From positions 1 through 17,800 of the forward strand of contig SMXJ01000026.1 in the NCBI GenBank assembly GCA_004356305.1: a stretch of 17,800 nt of DNA, read 5' to 3'. The notes beneath the pieces were generated by a model, which saw only the letters and a program-made list of their open reading frames with translations, was not told where the DNA came from and did no database searches. Positions 8,187 through 14,511 of the stretch are shown piece by piece. Every line of letters starts with the position of its first letter. Within the stretch, counting starts at the first letter, position 1. A program made the translations under genes and the position numbers. The DNA comes from Bacteroidota bacterium (lineage in GTDB: Bacteria > Bacteroidota > Bacteroidia > Flavobacteriales > Flavobacteriaceae).

Positions 8187-8588
8187 TTACAAAAACCTCG
8201 ATCGTAGTTCAGGAGCAGGGATCATACAACTATCTCTTTTACCATACCATTTATAGCGATTACGGGCTACACAATCATATACCCAATTTCGAACAAAGTT
8301 GGGAATGATCATAAACCCGTAAAACAGGGGATAACCACCACCCAAATATCTGGCGATCCTTAAAGCTGCCGTGGATCTTACATATACTTTGTCCCCGTCA
8401 AGCAGGACAATGGAGTCGGTTTTGGAGGTGTCAATATTGTATTTCACGATGAGTCGTCGCCCGGCTTCTTCCTGAAAAGCGGCAAAACGAAACCGGTCTT
8501 TCTTATCTCGTTTGATCACATAGTTTACCGAGTTGTTGCAAAGGTTGCAAACACCATCAAATATAATTATTTTATAATCTCCTTTCAT
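8187..8588 (-). CDS. Thiol-disulfide oxidoreductase-like protein, DCC family (DUF393)
   Basis: The 133-residue protein has the signature IIFDGVCNLCNNS (8-20) with D11, C14 and C17, giving the D-x-x-C-x-x-C motif that names the DCC family. The C-terminal segment RDSCMIPAPELRSRFL (118-133) is the other conserved block. Family members are predicted to be thioredoxin-like redox proteins with unknown partners. I chose the ATG at 8588 because the protein then begins two to ten residues before the conserved strand and sits 19 bp after the mutS2 stop. The longer frame to 8639 would overlap mutS2 by 32 nt and add 17 basic residues atypical of the family. It is probably co-transcribed with mutS2. The stop is 1 bp from that of the converging ATP-grasp fragment. 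Confidence 0.88.
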   Translation of the reverse strand: MKGDYKIIIFDGVCNLCNNSVNYVIKRDKKDRFRFAAFQEEAGRRLIVKYNIDTSKTDSIVLLDGDKVYVRSTAALRIARYLGGGYPLFYGFMIIPNFVRNWVYDCVARNRYKWYGKRDSCMIPAPELRSRFL

Positions 8589-8607
8589 ATATCTTAATCT
8601 TCGCGTT

Positions 8608-10776
8608 TTAAACCTTCTCCAACTCTTCCATCCCAACATCTGCGGTAAACATCCCGTAATTTACTATCGCGTTTTTCTTTTCAATACTATCGATAGTCCC
8701 AATGGCCCGCCCGTCTATTATTCTAACTTTGTCGCCAACTTTTAAGTCAACTTTCGGCTTAGGTGGAGGGGCTTTTTTGGCGGCCTCTTTTTCCTTCTTT
8801 TTCTTTTTACGAATAAGAGCCACCTTTTGCTCCAATTCCTGTTTAATTTTATGTTTTTCGGCTTTCGCCTCTTTTTTCTTCTCCCTTGTTTCAGACGATG
8901 GTTTCTTTCGCTTGCTGTTTTCTATCATTACCAACTTCATCAGTTCATCTATCAACTGTCTTTTCTGATTGTTATTTAAGAATTTTTCTGAAATCAAATC
9001 TAACTTTTTACCAAGTGCGATCAACCGCTGATTGGCGTCAAACAACTCCTGATAGCTCTCGAGCTTTTTCTGGATCCGAATATTGGTTCCTGCCAGTTGT
9101 TTGCTCTCTTCCTTCGCCTTTTGCTCTTCTGTTTTTAACGACTCGGAAGTCTTTCGAAGCTTGCTGCGTTCTTTTTGAAGGTTGGCGATGATTTTGTCAA
9201 AACGAATCTTTCCGCGTTCAATCTTCTTCTTCGCCTTATTGATGAGGCTATAGGGAATTCCATTTTTTTGAGCCACTTCAAACGTAAATGAACTACCGGC
9301 TTCCCCTGATTGTAAATTATAGATGGGTTCCAAACTTCTACTGTCAAACTGCATATTGGCATTGGTTGCATACGGCAATTCACTCGCCAACAGCTTTAAA
9401 TTAGCGTAATGAGTGGTGATAATACCAAAAGATTCGCGTTCATAGAATACTTCCAGGAAAGTTTCAGCCAAAGCCCCACCAAGCTCAGGATCACTGCCTG
9501 TACCAAATTCATCGATAAGAAAGAGCGTATTCTGATTGCACTTCCTTAAGAACTGATTCATCTTCTTGAGACGATAGCTATAAGTGCTTAAATGGTTTTC
9601 GATCGATTGATTATCTCCAATATCGGTTAATATTTTGTCAAACAAACAAAACTCGCTGTAAGGATCCAACGGAATCAATATTCCACTTTGCAACATAACC
9701 TGCAATAAACCAACCGTTTTGAGAGTGATGCTTTTACCACCGGCATTGGGCCCTGAAATTACTATAACTCTGTTCTTTGGATGGAGTTCGATGGTTTGCG
9801 GAAACGTTTTTTCTTTTCTTTTTCTATTGGATACCAACAACAACGGATGAAAGGCGTCTTTCAAAAAAAGTCTTTTTTCAGAAGATAGTATGGGTAAAAC
9901 ACCGTTGATCTCTAATGCATATCTGGCCTTGGCATGAATTACATCCATGGTTGCCAAATATTCCTGATAACTGTGAAGCAAGTGGCTGGACGGGCGTATA
10001 AGTTCGGTCATTTCTTTAATGATACGTTTGACTTCCTCCTGTTCTTCATAGATCAAGCCACTGAGTTCGTTAGCATAATCGAGGGTTTCCTGTGGTTCTA
10101 TATAGACAATACTACCCGTTTTGGATGTTCCCAAAATAGATCCATTGACTTTGCGGCGATGCATTGCCTTAACAGCCAAAACTCTTCTGTTATCCACAAC
10201 CGATTCCCGTATTTCGTCCAGGTAGTCAGACAGGATACAGCGGTTAAGGATTTTTGTGAACGAAGAATTAATTTTTCCTTTGACCACATTTAACCTTTTT
10301 CGAATGGCGGACAGCTCCGGGGAAGCATCACCTTTTATCTGCCCATAGCGATCCATTTTATTCTGAATACCTTCTGAAATATCTTCGGAATAATCTATTT
10401 CTAAAGAGAAAGCCCGGAGATAGACGTAAAACTCCTCAAATTTCCTGAAGAAATTCAGCAATCCCTCAGTGGCGCGTGTAATGGTTAGAATACGTCGAAA
10501 TCCGCTAAGCTCCAAACTACTATTCTCGATCTCCAACAGTTGTAATTCCTTTGTGATCGCATCAAAACCATGGTTGGGAATACCGTTATCATTTTCGAAA
10601 GAAGCCATGAATTCCCTGGTACGATTCAATTCAGGGGAAATCATACTCTCTTCGGAAAAAGGAACGATGGCAAGTGTCTTTTCCTTGCCGATATCCGTAG
10701 TAGAAAATTCCGAAATCTGAAGTAAGACCGAAGGGAACTCCAGATCGATCAAGGTTTTGTTGTCTATTCGAATCAT
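8608..10776 (-). CDS. mutS2: MutS2-type DNA-binding ATPase lacking an Smr domain
   Basis: MutS2 proteins bind branched DNA or stalled ribosomes rather than mismatches. In this 722-residue protein, residues ~1-330 form the core/lever domains. The ATPase has Walker A GPNAGGKS (342-349), the signature-like DNQSIENHLSTYS (388-400), Walker B TLFLIDEFGTGSDP (417-430) and the switch histidine in TTHYANLK (454-461). Residues ~515-665 are a long, strongly charged coiled coil with lysine-rich stretches. Residues ~676-722 are a KOW/SH3-like beta domain (VGDKVRIIDGRAIGTI at 680-695). It ends there: the C-terminal Smr nuclease domain of Bacillus-type MutS2 (about 785 aa) is absent. The missing mismatch-recognition domain I separates it from MutS1. 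The next gene follows after 19 bp. The 68-bp gap to ung (divergent) holds both promoters. Confidence 0.93.
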   Translation of the reverse strand: MIRIDNKTLIDLEFPSVLLQISEFSTTDIGKEKTLAIVPFSEESMISPELNRTREFMASFENDNGIPNHGFDAITKELQLLEIENSSLELSGFRRILTITRATEGLLNFFRKFEEFYVYLRAFSLEIDYSEDISEGIQNKMDRYGQIKGDASPELSAIRKRLNVVKGKINSSFTKILNRCILSDYLDEIRESVVDNRRVLAVKAMHRRKVNGSILGTSKTGSIVYIEPQETLDYANELSGLIYEEQEEVKRIIKEMTELIRPSSHLLHSYQEYLATMDVIHAKARYALEINGVLPILSSEKRLFLKDAFHPLLLVSNRKRKEKTFPQTIELHPKNRVIVISGPNAGGKSITLKTVGLLQVMLQSGILIPLDPYSEFCLFDKILTDIGDNQSIENHLSTYSYRLKKMNQFLRKCNQNTLFLIDEFGTGSDPELGGALAETFLEVFYERESFGIITTHYANLKLLASELPYATNANMQFDSRSLEPIYNLQSGEAGSSFTFEVAQKNGIPYSLINKAKKKIERGKIRFDKIIANLQKERSKLRKTSESLKTEEQKAKEESKQLAGTNIRIQKKLESYQELFDANQRLIALGKKLDLISEKFLNNNQKRQLIDELMKLVMIENSKRKKPSSETREKKKEAKAEKHKIKQELEQKVALIRKKKKKEKEAAKKAPPPKPKVDLKVGDKVRIIDGRAIGTIDSIEKKNAIVNYGMFTADVGMEELEKV

Positions 10777-10844
10777 ATTCTGTTCCGCAAAGGTGAAATT
10801 CTCTTTCTTTATTAGTAATTTTATTCGAAGTAAAAATACGAATA

Positions 10845-11510
10845 ATGCCCGTAAAAATTGAACGTACCTGGCACAGCAAACTGGCCGAGGAATTTGAGAA
10901 ACCCTATTTTCAAAATTTGATCAATTTCGTTAAATCCGAATACAGTTCTCAAACTTGTTATCCACCCGGAAAACAAATTTTCTCAGCCTTCGATCACACG
11001 CCTTTTGACAAAGTAAAAGTGGTGATCATTGGCCAGGATCCATATCACGGACACGGGCAGGCTAACGGCTTGTGTTTTTCGGTGTCGGATGGAGTTATGG
11101 TTCCACCGTCTCTTCAGAATATGTTTAAGGAAATTGAAGATGATATTGGAAATATACCGCCACAAACGGGTGATCTGGAGCGTTGGGCAAATCAAGGTGT
11201 TTTACTTTTGAATGCAACACTTACCGTAAAAGCACAGCAGGCGGGGAGTCATCAAAATAAGGGTTGGGAGCAGTTTACCGATGCCGTGATAGCTAAACTT
11301 TCAGAAAAACGTGCTGGGATCGTATTCTTGTTATGGGGTGGTTATGCCAGAAAAAAAGGTGAGAAGATAGACGGGTCGAAACATTTGGTATTGACTAGCG
11401 GACATCCATCACCATTAAGCGCGAATAGAGGGTATTGGTTTGGTAATAAACATTTTAGCAAGGCCAATGCCTATTTACTTGAACATTCGAAAGGAGAAAT
11501 TGAATGGTAG
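10845..11510 (+). CDS. ung: Uracil-DNA glycosylase, family 1
   Basis: This enzyme removes uracil from DNA to start base-excision repair. The 221-residue protein is full length for the family. The catalytic water-activating motif GQDPYHGHGQANGL spans 63-76 with D65 as the catalytic aspartate. LLLNATLTV (120-128) contains the uracil-binding asparagine region. HPSPLSANRG (187-196) provides the catalytic histidine H187 and the minor-groove intercalation loop. No key residue is missing. It is divergent from mutS2, sharing a 68-bp intergenic region, so two genome-maintenance genes lie back to back. ATG at 10845 gives the expected N-terminus (a conserved Trp follows at residue 9). No Shine-Dalgarno is seen. 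Confidence 0.98.
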   Translation: MPVKIERTWHSKLAEEFEKPYFQNLINFVKSEYSSQTCYPPGKQIFSAFDHTPFDKVKVVIIGQDPYHGHGQANGLCFSVSDGVMVPPSLQNMFKEIEDDIGNIPPQTGDLERWANQGVLLLNATLTVKAQQAGSHQNKGWEQFTDAVIAKLSEKRAGIVFLLWGGYARKKGEKIDGSKHLVLTSGHPSPLSANRGYWFGNKHFSKANAYLLEHSKGEIEW

Positions 11511-11521
11511 AAAGTGTAGAG

Positions 11522-11550
11522 GAAGGAAGTATTTTAGTTATTCTTCCTTC
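11522..11550. repeat. 8-bp perfect inverted repeat between ung and the small convergent ORF
   Basis: GAAGGAAG (11522-11529) and CTTCCTTC (11543-11550) are exact reverse complements separated by 13 nt. It starts 12 bp after the ung stop. The stop codon of the minus-strand small ORF (11538-11540) lies in the loop. There is no T-tract directly after either arm, so it is a weak terminator candidate. The position between convergent genes fits transcript-end stabilisation or bidirectional pausing. Confidence 0.5.
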
Positions 11551-11657
11551 GGTAGATCATGCGGTAGATCATGCTCCGAAGTATCGTTACAACTAAAATG
11601 TAACAGCAGAAGATTAGTGACCAGCAAAGCCCCCAAAACTATAAAAAAAGTGGTCAT
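11538..11657 (-). CDS. Possible 39-residue single-pass membrane protein
   Basis: On the minus strand, ATG at 11657 opens a 39-codon frame ending in TAA at 11540-11538. The product is MTTFFIVLGALLVTNLLLLH followed by FSCNDTSEHD and LPHDLPKEE. Residues 3-20 form one continuous hydrophobic helix and the tail is acidic. This organisation (an N-terminal helix and a short charged tail) is what a bona fide small membrane protein would show, and it is unlikely in random AT-rich sequence, though still possible. The tail contains a two-copy HDLP repeat made by a perfect 12-bp DNA duplication. No Shine-Dalgarno or exact -7 element is visible upstream, consistent with the rest of the window. It converges on ung, 27 bp between stops. 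It is a candidate of unknown function, not a recognised family. Confidence 0.45.
   Translation of the reverse strand: MTTFFIVLGALLVTNLLLLHFSCNDTSEHDLPHDLPKEE
11551..11574. repeat. Perfect 12-bp tandem duplication
   Basis: GGTAGATCATGC occurs twice in immediate succession (11551-11562 and 11563-11574). Because 12 is a multiple of three it keeps the frame of the minus-strand small ORF and adds one HDLP unit. It looks like a recent slippage or replication duplication. Confidence 0.9.
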
Positions 11658-11770
11658 AATTAGTTCGTTTTGATAATAAGAGACAGGCGGTTGTGATTGG
11701 TTGCGTTGGAATTATAAAATTTTCAGAAAAAGAGAAGAAGAGAAATTGATGTATAAGCCTGACTAAACAA
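11658..11770. other. Intergenic stretch without a recognisable feature
   Basis: Between the small ORF and the downstream end of the substrate-binding pseudogene lie about 113 bp. I see no promoter match, hairpin with T-tract or coding frame that I can support. It probably contains the small ORF's promoter on the minus strand and the eroded end of the pseudogene. Confidence 0.4.
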
Positions 11771-12211
11771 TTACTTTTCTATGGAAACCCTCTCCTTGAT
11801 CAGATCCGGTTTAAATAAGGTGTTCCATCTCTGGTTTTCGGCATTGAAATAGTATTAAGTGAGACCCGCTTCCATAGTTGCTAATAATGGCAATCGTACT
11901 TTTTATATCTGAAATTGTTTTGCAAGTAGATTTGCTCGCTACATGAATTCCCTGAATTTATGGTGATCTAACAAATACATGTACAATTTTACAGTAGTTG
12001 CCCATAATAATATCGCGAATAATTCCTTCGGTAAGCATTAAGGCCAGATATATTTCCTTGTTGCGCAAGGCCTGGCACATTGCTACTGTTCCCCCGGAAT
12101 AGTCTTTCCAACGCAGATTGATATTTTCATCGTGATAATCTTTGTTACGTAGGGTTAAGTCCCAAGGAAGATTAAAGTGTTCCCGAACGCCACCGATAAT
12201 TTTTTTTTCAT
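11771..12211 (-). pseudogene. Decayed periplasmic-type substrate-binding protein gene
   Basis: Reading the minus strand from ATG at 12211, the start overlaps the phosphorylase stop (ATGA). A run of nine A follows; in the ATG frame translation ends after 18 codons. One frame over, 80 sense codons run from about 12200 to 11961: IIGGVREHFNLPWDL, then TEGIIRDIIMGNYCKIVHV and FVRSP. There is then an in-frame TAA (11960-11958), followed in the same frame by IQGIHVASKS and SNYGSGSHL. After a further shift near 11847 a third frame reads NAENQRWNTLFKPD and stops at 11771. Together these match, segment by segment, the N-terminal half of the flavobacterial substrate-binding proteins (EHFNLPWHL / LTEGIVKDI / SPLIWGIHVA / GSGSHLMAYVNA), as remembered. 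The C-terminal half is missing. At least three lesions plus truncation make it a pseudogene. The role of intact homologues is uncertain. Confidence 0.75.
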
Positions 12212-13089
12212 TGTGTAAGTAAATCTAAAGTCTTAATGATCAATCGATTCACCGTTTCTTTTGGATTAGCGCTGAAGGTTCCGGTCGCTCGATTAGCAAT
12301 GATGGCATTGAGCGAAACTGCCCTGTGTCCTAATAACTTTGACATGCCATAAATTGCCGATGTTTCCATCTCCAGATTTGTAATACGGTCATTATTATAT
12401 CTAAAACTTTTCATTTTGTCGTTCAGCTGATCATCTTCCAAAGATAAACGCAGCTTCCTTCCCTGGGGGCCGTAAAATCCAATACTAGTGACGGTAATTC
12501 CTTTGATGAATACCGGGGAATTGAATAATTCCAGTACATCTTCATCTGCAGATACCACATAAGGCATGCCCTTTTTAGGGCTCCAGTGCGTATGTTTCAT
12601 AAATGCTTCTGAAAATGCTACATCTAAAAAACCGGTATTTCCGTAGTAGTGCAATAGATTATCAAATCCCATCGCTTTTTCAGAGACGATGAAACTATCC
12701 AGCGGTATGTCATGCTGTATGGTTCCGCTGGTTCCTATTCGTACAAATGTAAGTTGCTGATGTTCTTTTTTAAGGGTTCTTGTTTCAAGATCGATATTGA
12801 CCAAAGCATCCATTTCATTAAAAACGATATCAATATTGTCGGCACCTATACCTGTAGAAGTTACCGTTAATCGCATTCCATTATAAGTTCCGGTCGTTGT
12901 ATGAAACTCACGGTTTCGAATCGCCACTTCTATTTCATCAAAATGTTTTGTCACCTCCTCAACACGATCCTGATCGCCCACCATTATTATAGTAGTTGCA
13001 ATATCCCCCGATTTTAAATCGAGGTGAAAGACATTTCCGTTAGGATTTATAATAAGCTCAGAATCGGGAATTCGCTTCATATATGTCAT
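12208..13089 (-). CDS. Nucleoside phosphorylase, probable uridine-phosphorylase-like
   Basis: This 293-residue protein belongs to the NP-I nucleoside phosphorylase family, which splits a nucleoside with phosphate into base and (deoxy)ribose-1-phosphate. Visible motifs are VGDQDRVEEV (37-46) with the phosphate-binding Arg R42, EFHTTTGTYNG (61-71), RIGTSGTI (117-124), and LEMETSAIYG (239-248), which holds the ribose-binding Met-Glu pair. YGPQGRK (206-212) places Q209 and R211 in a Q-x-R arrangement like Q166/R168 of E. coli uridine phosphorylase, which contact uracil, so pyrimidine preference is inferred. The longest start is 13089; a second ATG three codons in (13080, MKRIPDSEL) fits the conserved N-terminus at least as well. 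It follows the SUI1 gene by 20 bp and overlaps the start of the decayed substrate-binding gene by 4 nt. Confidence 0.88.
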   Translation of the reverse strand: MTYMKRIPDSELIINPNGNVFHLDLKSGDIATTIIMVGDQDRVEEVTKHFDEIEVAIRNREFHTTTGTYNGMRLTVTSTGIGADNIDIVFNEMDALVNIDLETRTLKKEHQQLTFVRIGTSGTIQHDIPLDSFIVSEKAMGFDNLLHYYGNTGFLDVAFSEAFMKHTHWSPKKGMPYVVSADEDVLELFNSPVFIKGITVTSIGFYGPQGRKLRLSLEDDQLNDKMKSFRYNNDRITNLEMETSAIYGMSKLLGHRAVSLNAIIANRATGTFSANPKETVNRLIIKTLDLLTQ

Positions 13090-13109
13090 ATTTTAATATG
13101 TGAGATGCT

Positions 13110-13436
13110 TTACCCGCCAACACGTTTCGTTTTGAAACCTTTTTCCTGAAGAAACTTCATTATTCGATCGCGATAATCCCCTTGAATAATGATCTGACCA
13201 TTTTTATAACTCCCTCCAACACTGAGCAATTGTTTAATTTCTTTAGCCAGTTGCTTAAAATCACTATTGGCTCCTGTATAACCTTCAATAATAGTTGTGG
13301 CTTTCCCTTTGCGCTTTTCATACTTGCAAATAAGAGGATCTTTTTGAAGCCAAACCGTTGGTTTATTTTCCCCGGCAGGTTCTTCGGAAGAAACATGATC
13401 CGGAAAGTGATTTTTCAATTGGTCTTGTAAATCCAT
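13110..13436 (-). CDS. SUI1/eIF1-like translation factor (YciH family)
   Basis: The 108-residue protein has a variable N-terminus (about 40 residues) and then the SUI1 domain: KRKGKATTIIEGYTG (41-55), a central LAKEIKQLLSVGGSYKNGQI helix/loop region, and IQGDYRDRIMKFLQEKGFK to the end. Eukaryotic eIF1 helps start-codon selection on the small ribosomal subunit; bacterial YciH homologues can influence initiation fidelity in vitro, but their physiological role is not settled. The start codon overlaps the oxygenase stop by 1 nt (TAATG), which suggests translational coupling. The phosphorylase gene follows 20 bp after its stop. The start is well fixed by this overlap. Confidence 0.92.
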   Translation of the reverse strand: MDLQDQLKNHFPDHVSSEEPAGENKPTVWLQKDPLICKYEKRKGKATTIIEGYTGANSDFKQLAKEIKQLLSVGGSYKNGQIIIQGDYRDRIMKFLQEKGFKTKRVGG

Positions 13437-14386
13437 TATTTTTTCATCAAGCCAATTTCTACTAACCGCTGGTGTAAAAATTCCCCTGCAGTAGTATCTT
13501 TAAAGGCCTTTGGGTGGTTTTCGTCAACACATTCCGGTAAACAATTCAGGTCCATATCACCGCGAGGGTGCATAAAGAAAGGGATGGAATATCTGGATGT
13601 TCCCCATTGTTCGCGTGGGGGATTTACAACCCTGTGAATGGTGGAACGCAGTTTATTGTTCGTATGTCTTTCCAACATATCTCCAACATTTATCACCAAT
13701 TCGTCTTCCTCGGGAATGGCATCCAGCCAAGTACCATCATTGCGTAATACCTGGAGTCCGCCTGCCGACGCGCCCATTAATAATGTTATCAAGTTTATGT
13801 CGCCGTGGGCACCTGCACGTACCGCACCTTCGGGTTCCTCGGTAATGGGTGGGTAGTGGATGGGGCGTAAAATACTATTCCCGTTAGACGCCCAATGATC
13901 AAAGTAAAATTCATCAATACCTATATATAATGCCAAAGCCCGCAGCACGTGAATAGCTGTTTTTTCAAGCATGCGATAGGCTTGCATTCCGGTTTTATTG
14001 AATTCCGGTAGTTCGCTTACCTGAATATTTTTTGGATATTCTTCGGGAAGGTCTGCATCCTCCTCGGGTTCCTGACCAAAATGCCAAAACTCCTTTAGGT
14101 CGCCTTTCTTCATGCCCTTTGCATGTTCCTTTCCGAAAGAAACATAACCGCGTTGTCCACCTAGTCCTTCGATCTCATATTTACTCTTTATTTCCACCGG
14201 CAGCGCGAAAAAGGACCTAATCTCTTTGTACAAGGATTCCACCAATGCATCACTCAAAAAGTGATTTTTCAAAGAAACAAAGCCTATTTCTTCATAAGCC
14301 TTACCTATTTCATCAACAAATTTTTGTTTTTTCTCCGGATCATCTGACAGGAAATCTGATAGATCTACACTCGGTATATTGTTCAT
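13436..14386 (-). CDS. 2-oxoglutarate/Fe(II)-dependent oxygenase, isopenicillin N synthase-like
   Basis: With start M at 14386 the protein is 316 residues. The N-terminal DIOX_N-like part is IPSVDLSDF (4-12) and GFVSLKNH (35-42). The 2OG-Fe(II) oxygenase core has AGAHGDINLITLL (191-203), giving iron ligands H194 and D196, and STIHRVVNPP (248-257), giving H251. R265 and S267 (RYSIPFF) are the 2-oxoglutarate carboxylate-binding R-x-S pair. All catalytic residues are present. Plant and bacterial members hydroxylate or cyclise small molecules and the substrate here is unknown. The ATG at 14455 would add 23 poorly conserved residues upstream of the family start, so 14386 is preferred. It begins an operon with the SUI1 factor (1-nt overlap) and phosphorylase. 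Two TAnnTTTG elements lie 23 and 32 bp upstream. Confidence 0.93.
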   Translation of the reverse strand: MNNIPSVDLSDFLSDDPEKKQKFVDEIGKAYEEIGFVSLKNHFLSDALVESLYKEIRSFFALPVEIKSKYEIEGLGGQRGYVSFGKEHAKGMKKGDLKEFWHFGQEPEEDADLPEEYPKNIQVSELPEFNKTGMQAYRMLEKTAIHVLRALALYIGIDEFYFDHWASNGNSILRPIHYPPITEEPEGAVRAGAHGDINLITLLMGASAGGLQVLRNDGTWLDAIPEEDELVINVGDMLERHTNNKLRSTIHRVVNPPREQWGTSRYSIPFFMHPRGDMDLNCLPECVDENHPKAFKDTTAGEFLHQRLVEIGLMKK

Positions 14387-14408
14387 CACATCGGTCTTTA
14401 TATTCCTG

Positions 14409-14425
14409 CAAATATACCAAATATA
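14409..14425 (-). promoter_or_regulatory. Tandem -7 elements upstream of the oxygenase operon
   Basis: Read on the minus strand, TATATTTG occurs twice, at 14425-14418 and 14416-14409. Both are exact matches to TAnnTTTG and lie 9 bp apart. The nearer ends 22 bp before the ATG at 14386, a normal distance. No convincing -33 TTG is visible for either, so only the -7 half is supported. Confidence 0.5.
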
Positions 14426-14484
14426 ACATGGATTTCCGAAGGTAAAAAAACCCATAAAAGACGTGCCAGGTATAGGAAATTTTC

Positions 14485-14492
14485 TACTTTTG
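14485..14492 (+). promoter_or_regulatory. -7 promoter element upstream of the E1 dehydrogenase
   Basis: TACTTTTG exactly matches TAnnTTTG and ends 19 bp before the ATG at 14512. The -33 element is weak. The 125-bp divergent region therefore contains an outward-facing -7 element for each neighbour. Confidence 0.5.
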
Positions 14493-14511
14493 AAATGATC
14501 AAACGAAACCC

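Noticed and set aside
8702..8968. Phe- and Ser-rich open frame on the plus strand opposite mutS2
   Set aside because: It is the complement of the Lys/Glu-rich coiled-coil codons of mutS2, which yields long open Phe/Ser frames by composition. There is no motif.
11522..11550. Inverted repeat as a strong intrinsic terminator of ung
   Set aside because: Eight perfect pairs, but no T-tract follows on either strand; listed as a repeat only.
11504..11596. 30-codon plus-strand frame starting inside the ung stop region (MVESVEEGSIL...)
   Set aside because: Overlapping start position is suggestive of coupling, but the product is short, lacks a signal or motif, and is antisense to the small membrane-protein candidate.
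11440..11673. 77-codon plus-strand frame overlapping the end of ung
   Set aside because: Its first 70 bases lie inside ung in another frame, the product is basic and low-complexity, and a better candidate lies on the minus strand of the same region.
14387..14455. Upstream in-frame extension of the oxygenase (23 residues)
   Set aside because: It would run through the -7 elements and adds Cys/Tyr/Trp-rich sequence before the conserved oxygenase N-terminus.
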